A DNA stretch of 12,154 bases from positions 1-12,154 of the forward strand of contig CAMLOZ010000033.1 of the NCBI GenBank assembly GCA_946481625.1. Direction: 5' to 3'. Origin of the DNA: an uncultured Haloferula sp. (GTDB lineage Bacteria > Verrucomicrobiota > Verrucomicrobiae > Verrucomicrobiales > Akkermansiaceae). This document shows, piece after piece, positions 1 to 6,994 of the stretch. Within the stretch, counting starts at the first letter, position 1, and each line of letters begins with the position of its first letter. The translations under genes and the position numbers were made by a program. The notes beneath the pieces are model-generated. The model saw only the letters and a list, made by a program, of their open reading frames with translations, made no database searches and was not told the origin of the DNA.

Positions 1-32
1 AGGCTGGTTCACACCCGCTACCAGATTGTTGA

Positions 33-674
33 CTCGCCGCCGGGACGCGGCGCAACCGGCTGCGCGATGCCTTCACCTGCCCGCAGGTGTGGCAGCTCGC
101 ATTCATCTACTTTTTGGTCAACGTGGCAGGATACGGTTTCGAGTTCTGGCTGCCTTCGATCGTGAAGAAGTTATCCGATCAGAGCGACGCGGTGGTCGGT
201 GCGATCAACATGATCCCCTACATTGCCGCCGGGATCGCGATGGTGCTGGTGGGAAGGAACTCCGACCGGACGGGCGAGCGCACCGCGCATGTCGGCGTGG
301 CGGCATTTTGTTCGGCGATCGGATTCACGGCGGCAGCGGTGCTGGAGAATCCCTTCCTGGCCGTCGCGGCGCTGACGCTGGCGTTCGCCGGGCAGAAGTC
401 CACGCTCGGTCCCTTCTGGGCCCTGGGTGCATCGGCCCTGAGCGGGACCGCCGCGGCCGGCGGCATCGCGCTGATTAATTCGGTGGGGAATCTGGGCGGC
501 TATGTCGGGCCGAAAGTGGTGGGCATCATCACCGACAAGACCGGGAGTGCGGTGACCGCAATGTTCGTGCTCGGTGGTGCGATGCTGGTGATGGGGGTTT
601 TCGCCTTCGTGCTTTCATTGACGGGGAGGTTCCGGAAGGACTTGCCGGTACCCTTGCCGACGGAAGAGGGTTGA
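33..674 (+). CDS. MFS transporter, ACS (anion:cation symporter) family, C-terminal half; partial and possibly frameshifted
   Basis: This is the C-terminal half of an inner-membrane secondary transporter of the tartrate/galactonate/phthalate type, which typically takes up organic acid anions with protons. The reading frame is open from 33 to a TGA at 672-674 and shows about six hydrophobic segments, half of the usual twelve. Seen motifs are VWQLAFIYFLVN (start of TM7), the cytoplasmic loop GRNSDRTGER, and SGTAAAGGIALINSVGNLGG, a signature of the ACS family. The GTG at 87 is not a credible start because it lies at the beginning of TM7, and recognisable sequence (RLRDAFTCPQ) precedes it. An in-frame TGA at 30-32 closes the frame to the left. 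The +2 frame over positions 2-55 reads GWFTPATRLLTRRRDAAQ, which resembles the family's central loop, so a one-base shift around 44-62 may have broken the gene. The family call is firm, the substrate is unknown, and intactness is doubtful. Confidence 0.8.
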   Translation, partial: LAAGTRRNRLRDAFTCPQVWQLAFIYFLVNVAGYGFEFWLPSIVKKLSDQSDAVVGAINMIPYIAAGIAMVLVGRNSDRTGERTAHVGVAAFCSAIGFTAAAVLENPFLAVAALTLAFAGQKSTLGPFWALGASALSGTAAAGGIALINSVGNLGGYVGPKVVGIITDKTGSAVTAMFVLGGAMLVMGVFAFVLSLTGRFRKDLPVPLPTEEG

Positions 675-704
675 GGGGCCGGAGCTATGGCGTCACCCGG
701 CATG

Positions 705-725
705 AAGCGTCCCATCGGGACGCTT
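705..725. terminator. Rho-independent terminator, probably bidirectional
   Basis: A perfect 9-bp inverted repeat, AAGCGTCCC (705-713) and GGGACGCTT (717-725), encloses a 3-nt loop ATC. It is followed on the + strand by TTTGATT. It sits 30 bp after the transporter stop and just after the stop of the convergent - strand gene (732), so it can end transcription from both sides. The T tract is short, which is the main weakness. Confidence 0.75.
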
Positions 726-731
726 TGATTA

Positions 732-1001
732 CTATTCCTCAGCTTTGTGGATGCGGATGCGGGGACGTTCGGTGACTTCGGCAGGGCCGCTGGCGGGGGG
801 TGGCAAGGGGGCCACCGGCTCATTGATGATCCTTCCCTTGACGGGGTACCGCTTGTTGGCTTCCTCGATGGCCTTGGCTTCGGCCAAGGCGGCTTCGTCG
901 GCCAAGGCTTGCTGCGCAAGGTAAGCCCAGAGCCCCAGCGAGCTGATCAATATCAGCGCGCCCGCCAGGATCATTCGGAACTTGTTTCCCTTCTTCAGCA
1001 T
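732..1001 (-). CDS. Small single-span membrane or secreted protein, unknown function
   Basis: The product has 89 residues and I do not recognise a family. The N-terminus is basic (MLKKGNKFR) and is followed by one hydrophobic stretch at about residues 9-28. Next comes an Ala/Glu-rich, probably helical part (about 29-48), then a Pro-rich tail (EPVAPLPPPASGP) ending in charged residues. ALA before DE at about residues 33-35 could be a signal peptidase site, so the protein may be either anchored with its tail outside or released. The start is ATG at 999-1001, the stop is TAG, and no clear Shine-Dalgarno is present. The same frame stays coding-like upstream of the ATG until the TGA at 1053-1055. 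It lies downstream of the protease on the same strand, but 259 bp separate them. The compositional layout suggests a real gene, with no homology support available here. Confidence 0.6.
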   Translation of the reverse strand: MLKKGNKFRMILAGALILISSLGLWAYLAQQALADEAALAEAKAIEEANKRYPVKGRIINEPVAPLPPPASGPAEVTERPRIRIHKAEE

Positions 1002-1052
1002 CGCCCGGTCCGGGAGGAGGGTTACCCGGATTCCGCCGGGGTCGAGGATTTT

Positions 1053-1223
1053 TCAGGCGATGCCCCGGCGCTTGGCCAAGGCGACGAGACGCGAAAGGTG
1101 GACCTCGGGCGCTGCGGCATCGCCGTGGTTGGGCAGGATGCCGAGCGGATGGAGAGACAGCGCATCGGGGGTAGCGGAGGCAGGCCGGGATTCAATGATG
1201 ATTGTAGGAGAGAACCCCACCAC
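1053..1223 (-). other. Coding-like stretch: unannotated small ORF or remnant of a broken gene
   Basis: In the same - strand frame as the small membrane protein, the gap after the protease reads as an open stretch. It ends LVALAKRRGIA followed by TGA at 1053-1055, with HPLGILPNHGDAAAPEVHLS before that. Most third codon positions are G or C, like the real genes around it, and the residue mix looks natural. No ATG occurs in frame. Candidate starts are GTG at 1221-1223 or 1218-1220, or an ATT at 1194-1196, and none has a well-placed ribosome binding site. It could be a small gene of up to 57 codons, the tail of a decayed gene, or chance in GC-rich DNA. I do not recognise the sequence. Confidence 0.3.
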
Positions 1224-1231
1224 CGAAGATT

Positions 1232-1246
1232 GGTGCGAGACGCACC
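1232..1246 (-). terminator. Possible weak terminator hairpin after the protease gene
   Basis: GGTGCG and CGCACC form a 6-bp GC-rich inverted repeat around a 3-nt loop, 15 bp downstream of the protease stop codon on the - strand. No uridine tract follows (AATCTTCGG comes next), so termination efficiency is doubtful. Confidence 0.35.
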
Positions 1247-1260
1247 CCCTCCTTGGGTGA

Positions 1261-4200
1261 TCACTCGACCTTGAGGCGCAGGAAGCGACGGGTGTCGCTT
1301 TCCTGAACGGTCAACGTCGCGCGAAATTGTTCCTTCTCGGCGGTTTCGCCAATCGTCTGTGTGATGAAACCGGTACCGTTCCAGCTTGCGAGATTCTCGG
1401 ACCACTGGGGAGTGCCCACGGGCGCGGTCGCGGACTTGAGGTGCCACCAGGTCAAGGTGAGGGTGCTGCCGCTGCGGGCAACCACGGGCAGGGCTGCGGC
1501 GGCATCCGGCGTGCCGGGCTGCGAACCGAGGTAATATTCCAAAAGGTTTTCCATTCCGTCGCCATCGGGATCATCACCCGTACCGGTCGCTGCAAGGCCG
1601 GCGTATCCGCCGATCCAAGCCTCGTAACCACTGGCACTGGTGATGCTGAGAGTGAAGGATTGGGAGACGACCTCGCCGTTCGCGTTGAAGCGCTCGATCA
1701 CCATGGCATGATCGCCGGCCGGGCCGGCAAGAGTTCCCGAAACCACACCGGTGGACGAATCTATGGACAAGCCCGCAGGGACCTGAGCGCTCGCGCCGAA
1801 CCGGAATTGCGCGGGAGAAACGAGAGCGCCGGAACGCAGGTTGGCGATGAAGGTGGTGTTCGAAGGGGAGCCGCCGAGGCAGGGGGTCTTGGACGAGACC
1901 GAATTACTCGACTGCCACTTGGACGCGATCGAGGCCTCCGGTTCGGTTCCGCCGCGGTAATTCGCGGTCGCCGTGGCGGCGATGGAAGCAATGGTGGGAG
2001 TGGGGGTCGTGACCGACCCGTAGGAGAGCCCAGCCACGAATACGGCGTTCTCCTTCGCGAGGATCACCGAATCGCCGCTGTCAACATAGCCGGGCCAGTT
2101 GCCGGCGAAGTGACTGGAGCTGGCGCTGGGAACGACCATGCTTCCACCGGCAGGATCGGTGTCATCCGCGGGGATGCCGCTGTCCTTGGAACCCTGATAG
2201 ATCACGATCAGGGTGCCGGCCGGGATGTCGTCCCACACCGCGGAATTCGCGAAGACGAGGCTGTTCCCGTCCTTGTCCGACAGCGACCAGTTGCGGAAGG
2301 AGCGGCGGTTGATCACAAGGATCTCGATCCACTCCATGTTGGCCGATGCCCCTTGGCTGAATTCATTCACGATCGCGTCCCTCGCCGCGGATGCGGAAGC
2401 ATCGCGCAAGACCAGCCCGCTATCGTAGGTATAGCCGGCCCCGACCTGGGCGGTGGTCACCGGGCGCAGCAGGAGGTTCACCGGCGGGGTGGTGAAGGGA
2501 TCGCTGGAGAGGGCGCCGTCATTGGCGACGATCCGGCAGCGGACCAGATTCCCCGAGGGCACGGCACCGGCGGGTAATGTCGCTGTCGTGAACGCGGTGG
2601 GGGTCCAGGTTTGCGAGTCGGACGACTTCTCCCACAGGTAGCTGTAGGAGAGCGCGCCGTTCTCGGCATCCGTCGCGGTGAGACCCGCAACGCTCACGAA
2701 CTCATCGGTGAACGCCTGCGAGGCCGGTGAAAGGGTGGCGGCGGCGACCACCGGCTGATGGTTCGTCACGACACCGTGGAGCGTGACGACCAGGGAGCTC
2801 AGCGTGCCGACATCCGAGGAACCGCGGTCGGCAACCTTGACGGTCCAAGTCCCGGTCGAAGTCTCGCCCCAGTGCCGGACGCTCGAAAAGGTCCATCCGG
2901 CGTAGTCGATTCCGTCGTCGCCGTTTCGTTCCTCCGCCAGACGGCTCACCATCCCCGAAGGCGAGGTGAGGATCACCTCCAAATCACCGCGATAGGGATG
3001 CGTCGCGGTGAGCGCGACCTGCACATGCTCGACCCGCAGTTCGGTTCCGCTGAACGTGAAGCTGCGGGTGACGCCGATGGAGCTGTTATCCGGAATGGCC
3101 AATCCCAAACCACCCTGCGTCAGGGTCTTCGAGGCAGCCGGGCCTAGGTTCGTCCATGTGGCCGCCATGTTGACGGCGGCGGTGGCATCGACAATGCCGG
3201 CTCCGTATTTGTGGTTGAAGTGGAATCCCGCCGAGTTGTCGGCCCAACCGCTGTCGGTCGGATCGAACTTGGCGGCGCTGCGGATCAGGATCTCCTTCAC
3301 GTCGCGCCAGCCCAAGCCGGGTTTCTTCTCGAGCATCAGGGCGATCACCCCCGCAACGGTCGGAGTGGCGGAGGAGGTACCGCCGAAGTCGTCGGTATAA
3401 TCGCCGCCCGCAGCGGCGGAGGTTTCGTTATAACCGTTGGTACCGGAGAGGTCCGTAGTGGTGATGCCGAGATCACCGAAATCTTCGTCGCCGCTCGACG
3501 GTGCCACCACGACGAGATTCGCGCCCGACTCGCTGTAGTACGACTGCTCGCCCTGGCTGGTGACGGCACCTACCGCGATGGTGTGGATATCGTTCGCGTA
3601 ACCGTCGAAGTTCGAGTTGTCGCCGTTGTCGAGGCCGTTGCCACCCGCCCATGTGAAGATCGTGCCGAGACCGCCGCGACCGCTGGTGGCGGCGGTCGCA
3701 AAGGCAGCCCGCGTCAAAGGTTGGGGCCCTTCGAGAGTCCAGCCATCGTCCGCCGGACCCCAGCTATTGGATTTGATCGGGATCAGATCATTCTTGTGAC
3801 TCATCGCCGCCGCTTCCTGGGAATCGGTGGTGGCCGCCGCGATCAAGCGCATGCCGACCAAGGTCGATTCCGGTGCGGTACCGGCGACGCCCTTGCCGTT
3901 GTTGCCCCGCGCGCCGGCATTCCCGGCGCAGGCGGTGCCGTGGAAGTCCCCGTTAACCGGGTCTGCGCCGGGGTTGTTATCGTTGCCGTTCCAGTCGAAA
4001 TCGTTGGTGGTATCGAGACCGAGGAAGTCGGTATGGCCGAGGTCGATTCCGTCATCGATGATGCCGATGCGGATGCCCGTGCCCTTCACGCCGCCGGTGC
4101 CGCCGTAGTTCCAGGCACCTTCCACGTTCACGTGGGTCCTCGCCGGGTTTGCGTTCTTGAGGTGCCATTGCTCGGCGATCTTGGTGTCGTTCGGCATGGT

Positions 4201-4845
4201 CCGCTTCTGTCGGAGCGAGGCGAGCTGGATCTCCGCCGCTTCCACCCGCGGAGCGGAGCGCAAGGGTTCGAGCGCCGCGAGCGCGGCAAAGGGATCGGCC
4301 GCGGAGACCACCGCATAGCCCGGCGCATAGTCGGGCCTTTCCTTGAGCGTCACTTCCGGAGGCAGCACCGGCTCGGCATCCGGAGAAGGAAGTTTCACCG
4401 TGATGTCCCGGGTGATCAGGCGGCGGTAGATCTCCTCATGCGGACGGCCCGGCTCGTAACAAACCGGGAGGACCTCTCCCTCGATCTCCTCCAAGCGTGT
4501 GCGCAAGGTCTCAAGGGTGGCGGGGGGATCGAGGCGAACGGTGATGTCCCTGCCATCGGGGGCGCGGCGCACCGCTTCATCGAGCGCGATCTCGAAGGTC
4601 CGTGTGGTGCCGCGGTCTTCGGTCGTCAAGGTGGCGGCGGGAACGGGAGGAAGGACGGTCGCAGCAGGTGCCATCGCCAGGGGCGCTTCGGGCTCGGCGG
4701 CAAAGAGGCTGCGCGGCCCGGATACCATGGACGGATGGGGTTGACCCTTCGCCGGGTCTTGTTCGCGATTCAACCGGAGCACCCCGACGAGGGCGCACAA
4801 AAGCAGGGAGGATCCGGCTACGATCCTGCGGGCAGGGCTGGGCAT
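1261..4845 (-). CDS. Secreted kexin-like S8 serine protease with P domain, lamin-tail-like and C-terminal modules
   Basis: This 1194-aa extracellular or cell-surface endoprotease is predicted to be made as a zymogen. Residues 6-23 (RR then a hydrophobic run) form a Sec signal or anchor, and about 50-215 is a prodomain ending in RQKR (212-215), just before PND...QWHLKN where the mature enzyme should begin. The S8 domain covers about 220-560, with Asp264 (IIDDGID), His302 (DFHGTACAG), oxyanion Asn403 (AGGNG) and Ser491 (GGTSSATP). SNSWGPADDG (359-368) is typical of the kexin/proprotein convertase branch. A P (Homo B) domain lies at about 590-690, a PKD/Ig-like part at 693-795, a lamin-tail-like domain at 820-945, a putative Ig domain at 1006-1068, and DPDGDGMENLLEYYLG at 1092-1107 before a beta-rich tail. 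The ATG is forced because an in-frame stop lies at 4852-4854. The 275 bp upstream probably hold its own promoter. Substrate specificity after dibasic sites is inferred from family only. Confidence 0.93.
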   Translation of the reverse strand: MPSPARRIVAGSSLLLCALVGVLRLNREQDPAKGQPHPSMVSGPRSLFAAEPEAPLAMAPAATVLPPVPAATLTTEDRGTTRTFEIALDEAVRRAPDGRDITVRLDPPATLETLRTRLEEIEGEVLPVCYEPGRPHEEIYRRLITRDITVKLPSPDAEPVLPPEVTLKERPDYAPGYAVVSAADPFAALAALEPLRSAPRVEAAEIQLASLRQKRTMPNDTKIAEQWHLKNANPARTHVNVEGAWNYGGTGGVKGTGIRIGIIDDGIDLGHTDFLGLDTTNDFDWNGNDNNPGADPVNGDFHGTACAGNAGARGNNGKGVAGTAPESTLVGMRLIAAATTDSQEAAAMSHKNDLIPIKSNSWGPADDGWTLEGPQPLTRAAFATAATSGRGGLGTIFTWAGGNGLDNGDNSNFDGYANDIHTIAVGAVTSQGEQSYYSESGANLVVVAPSSGDEDFGDLGITTTDLSGTNGYNETSAAAGGDYTDDFGGTSSATPTVAGVIALMLEKKPGLGWRDVKEILIRSAAKFDPTDSGWADNSAGFHFNHKYGAGIVDATAAVNMAATWTNLGPAASKTLTQGGLGLAIPDNSSIGVTRSFTFSGTELRVEHVQVALTATHPYRGDLEVILTSPSGMVSRLAEERNGDDGIDYAGWTFSSVRHWGETSTGTWTVKVADRGSSDVGTLSSLVVTLHGVVTNHQPVVAAATLSPASQAFTDEFVSVAGLTATDAENGALSYSYLWEKSSDSQTWTPTAFTTATLPAGAVPSGNLVRCRIVANDGALSSDPFTTPPVNLLLRPVTTAQVGAGYTYDSGLVLRDASASAARDAIVNEFSQGASANMEWIEILVINRRSFRNWSLSDKDGNSLVFANSAVWDDIPAGTLIVIYQGSKDSGIPADDTDPAGGSMVVPSASSSHFAGNWPGYVDSGDSVILAKENAVFVAGLSYGSVTTPTPTIASIAATATANYRGGTEPEASIASKWQSSNSVSSKTPCLGGSPSNTTFIANLRSGALVSPAQFRFGASAQVPAGLSIDSSTGVVSGTLAGPAGDHAMVIERFNANGEVVSQSFTLSITSASGYEAWIGGYAGLAATGTGDDPDGDGMENLLEYYLGSQPGTPDAAAALPVVARSGSTLTLTWWHLKSATAPVGTPQWSENLASWNGTGFITQTIGETAEKEQFRATLTVQESDTRRFLRLKVE

Positions 4846-5049
4846 AAGGGCTTAACGAGGGTATTCGCGGGAAAACGACCCGGGAGGCCGCTTGGGCGGC
4901 GGCGCGGAGGGATAGTGATACGGCGGAAAACGTCCACCCCAAAGAGGTATGATCCGCTTCACCGTAAATTCACGGAAGGGGTATCCGAGGTGAATACAAG
5001 GAGGAGGCTACGGGTCGAAATGCACCGTTTGAGGCGAAGTGAGGAGAGG

Positions 5050-5063
5050 TGACAAATGTGTCA
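5050..5063. promoter_or_regulatory. Operator-like inverted repeat between response regulator and protease
   Basis: TGACA and TGTCA form a perfect 5-bp inverted repeat around AATG. On the - strand the motif overlaps a TTGACA hexamer, about 205 bp before the protease start, but no convincing -10 follows at the right distance. It could be a regulator binding site. With arms this short, chance is a serious alternative. Confidence 0.25.
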
Positions 5064-5120
5064 ACCCGGACTCCGCCCCGTCGAGGCATTGGAAGGGCGC
5101 GAATGCAACCCCCTCCCGGA

Positions 5121-5750
5121 CTACTCCACGAGGCGGTTCTGCATCGCGTAACGGGTCAGTTCGACATTGGTCGAGAGACCCAGCTTTTCGGAGATGCGGC
5201 TGCGGTAGGTGGCGATGGTTTTCTCGCTGAGCGCGAGTTCCGCGGCGATCTCCTTGATCGAGTTTCCGCGGGCGATCATTTGCAGGACCTGCATTTCGCG
5301 GTGGGAGAGGTTCTCGTGGGGAGTACCGGTCCAGCCTTCCGCGGCGGCCTTGGCGAGTTTCTCCGCAACGGCAGGGCTGACGTAGCGGCCGCCGGAGAGG
5401 ACGCGCTTCACGGCGGAGATGAGCACGTCCGAGGCGCTCTGCTTCGAGACATAGCCGGCGGCCCCGAGCTTGAGGGCGCGCAGGGCGAAGTCTTCTTCCG
5501 TATGGGCGCTGACCACCAGCACCGGCACGGCTGGCAACAGGCGGCGGAGGTCGCGCAAGAGTTCCAAGCCGCTGCGTCCGGGCATGTTGATGTCGACGAG
5601 CGCGAGATCCCAAGTCCCGTCATGGATCGCCGCCAGAGCCTCGCGAGCATCCCCGGCACCCACGATTTCCGCCCCGGGGAAATGGTCGAGCAGAAGCCCC
5701 CGGAGTCCCCGGCGGATCAATTCGTGGTCGTCGGCGATGATGATTCTCAT
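5121..5750 (-). CDS. Response regulator, NarL/FixJ family (receiver plus LuxR-type HTH)
   Basis: This cytoplasmic transcription factor, 209 aa, should be phosphorylated by the kinase encoded just upstream. The receiver domain (residues 1-115) has the acidic pair Asp7-Asp8 (IIADDHE), phospho-acceptor Asp53 (LVDINMPG), switch Ser81 and conserved Lys103 (YVSK). The LuxR/GerE helix-turn-helix occupies about 148-205 (LSHREMQVLQMIARGNSIKEI, then SEKTIATYRSRI). I chose the ATG at 5748-5750 over the ATG 15 bp upstream. A GGAGG Shine-Dalgarno lies 8 nt before it, and the upstream ATG overlaps that Shine-Dalgarno. It also forms an ATGA overlap with the kinase stop, a classic translational-coupling arrangement. 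The start MRIIIADDHE also fits the family. DNA targets are unknown; the adjacent polysaccharide operon and protease are candidates by position. Confidence 0.93.
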   Translation of the reverse strand: MRIIIADDHELIRRGLRGLLLDHFPGAEIVGAGDAREALAAIHDGTWDLALVDINMPGRSGLELLRDLRRLLPAVPVLVVSAHTEEDFALRALKLGAAGYVSKQSASDVLISAVKRVLSGGRYVSPAVAEKLAKAAAEGWTGTPHENLSHREMQVLQMIARGNSIKEIAAELALSEKTIATYRSRISEKLGLSTNVELTRYAMQNRLVE

Positions 5751-6736
5751 GGGGCTTTCCTCCAAGGCAAAGTCGCCATCACACGGGTACCGCCGGAATC
5801 GCCGGGGGCAAAGGTTACCTTTCCCCCCAGGAGCCCGGCACGCTCGCGCATGCCGAGGAGACCGAGCGAGTGGTGATCGCGCTCCGCCCCCCGCGGCATC
5901 CCCTTCCCGTTATCGGCAATCACGAGTTCAAGCGCATCCTCGGTCGCAATGCACTTCACGCTCACCCGCGATGCCTGGGCGTGGCGCACGACATTCGCCA
6001 AGGCTTCCTGGAAAATGCGGAAGGCTGCAGTCGCCACCTCCTGGGGGAGGTCTTCCGGCAATTCACCCAGATCGACCTCGCAGGGCACTCCGGTCCGGAG
6101 TTCGAAGCGTTCCGCTTCCTCGCCGAGCGCTTCGGGGAGCCCGAGGTTGTCGAGCGCGTCCGGACGCAAGTCGGTCGCAATGCGTTGGACGGTGCCGATC
6201 AAGGCGTCCACTTGCTCCTGGGCATCCACCAGACGGTCGGTGAGCGGATTGAGGGCGCGGTCGTCGCGGAGTTCGAGCCGGCCTTCCAGCCAGCGGAGAT
6301 CCATTTTCAATCCGGTGAGGGCTTGGCCGAGCTGGTCGTGAAGCTCGCGGGAGATACGGGTGCGGTCGGCCTCGCGCAGGGCTTCGATGCGGGTGGAGAG
6401 ATTCCGGAAGGTCTCGCTGAGTTCCGACATGAGTTCCCGTTGCTCCCGCTCCGCCCGGCGCCAGCCGCGGTAGGCGCGGCGGAGGACGAAGTAGAGAAGG
6501 ATGGAGGTGGTGATGACGAAATTGATGCCCTTCAGCGACTGCAGGGAGACCGGGCTGTCCGGAAGGATGCGGGCGAGCGCGTGGTCCGAGCCGATCACCC
6601 AGAGGCTCGCGAGGACGATATACGCGAGGACGATCCGCACCTCGGGGCGCGGCATCACGTGCGGCCATGGGGCATCGGGGGGATCGGATGGCATGGGGGA
6701 CGGATCGGGTGGGGCCGGTTCGCTCATGGGAAGCAT
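5747..6736 (-). CDS. Sensor histidine kinase, NarX/DesK/LiaS type (HisKA_3 plus HATPase_c)
   Basis: This inner-membrane kinase of 329 aa autophosphorylates and passes phosphate to the response regulator encoded after it. The N-terminus is Pro-rich (residues 5-31). Two hydrophobic segments (about 33-50 and 68-86) are separated by under 20 residues, so there is almost no external sensory domain. A charged, probably coiled-coil linker (90-125) leads to the HisKA_3 motif with His133 (ISRELHDQLGQAL). The ATP-binding domain shows the N box (FQEALANVVRHA, Glu244, Asn248), the G1 box DNGKGM (275-280) and GLLGMRERA (292-300). The architecture suggests sensing within the membrane or through a partner protein, as known for LiaS/DesK-type kinases. 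ATG at 6736 or 6727 could be the start; neither has a clear ribosome site. Its stop overlaps the regulator start by ATGA. Confidence 0.93.
   Translation of the reverse strand: MLPMSEPAPPDPSPMPSDPPDAPWPHVMPRPEVRIVLAYIVLASLWVIGSDHALARILPDSPVSLQSLKGINFVITTSILLYFVLRRAYRGWRRAEREQRELMSELSETFRNLSTRIEALREADRTRISRELHDQLGQALTGLKMDLRWLEGRLELRDDRALNPLTDRLVDAQEQVDALIGTVQRIATDLRPDALDNLGLPEALGEEAERFELRTGVPCEVDLGELPEDLPQEVATAAFRIFQEALANVVRHAQASRVSVKCIATEDALELVIADNGKGMPRGAERDHHSLGLLGMRERAGLLGGKVTFAPGDSGGTRVMATLPWRKAP
5759..5763 (-). promoter_or_regulatory. Shine-Dalgarno of the response regulator
   Basis: GGAGG on the - strand sits 8 nt before the ATG at 5750, inside the end of the kinase gene. It decides the start: the alternative ATG at 5763-5765 overlaps this site and has no site of its own. 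Confidence 0.75.
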
Positions 6737-6810
6737 AGGCGATGCCGGGAAAGAGGCGAGAGAGGAGTGAGGGGATGCGGGATGAAGGGATTTGGGGCGG
6801 GAATTCCGGT

Positions 6811-6860
6811 TTTACCGCGAAAACGGCGGGAATGGTCGCGAAATCCGAAAGGCAAAGAAT
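6811..6860 (+). repeat. Degenerate CGCGAAA-type short repeat
   Basis: ACCGCGAAA (6814-6822) recurs as GTCGCGAAA (6835-6843) 21 bp later, then as TCCGAAA (6844-6850), followed by a purine-rich tail. It resembles dispersed intergenic sequences of this flavour that I recall from other bacterial genomes. Without the rest of the genome it is only a weak local repeat. Confidence 0.3.
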
Positions 6861-6898
6861 GAGAAAGGAGCCCAGGGCCGAGCCAACTTTGCGGGGCA

Positions 6899-6910
6899 GG
6901 AGGCGCCTCC
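6899..6910. promoter_or_regulatory. 12-bp perfect palindrome GGAGGCGCCTCC
   Basis: The sequence is a perfect palindrome without spacer in the divergent intergenic region, about 160 bp from both genes. It could bind a symmetric dimeric regulator or form a small hairpin. No function can be assigned from sequence alone. Confidence 0.35.
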
Positions 6911-6994
6911 ATGAGCAGACGGGGATCCGATGAAGGGCTTCATCCAGGAAGTCTTCTGCCGGGCTGGAGGCGGACGCTCCCGGGCTACCCTCCG

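Noticed and set aside
4780..4806. Possible lipobox (LLLC) in the protease signal sequence
   Set aside because: The residue before Cys is Leu rather than Gly/Ala/Ser, so it does not meet the lipobox rule. An ordinary Sec signal or anchor is more likely.
3211..5052. A 613-codon + strand open frame antisense to the protease
   Set aside because: It is fully overlapped by a protease with catalytic motifs on the other strand. Its translation is low-complexity, Arg/Gly/Val-rich, and shows no domain. Long antisense frames are common in GC-rich DNA.
5870..6862. A 330-codon + strand open frame antisense to the kinase
   Set aside because: The kinase on the - strand has all H, N and G boxes; the antisense translation has none and is a shadow.
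6742..6933. Short + strand ORF in the divergent intergenic region
   Set aside because: Its composition follows the purine-rich repeat, it has no ribosome site, and it overlaps regulatory-looking DNA.
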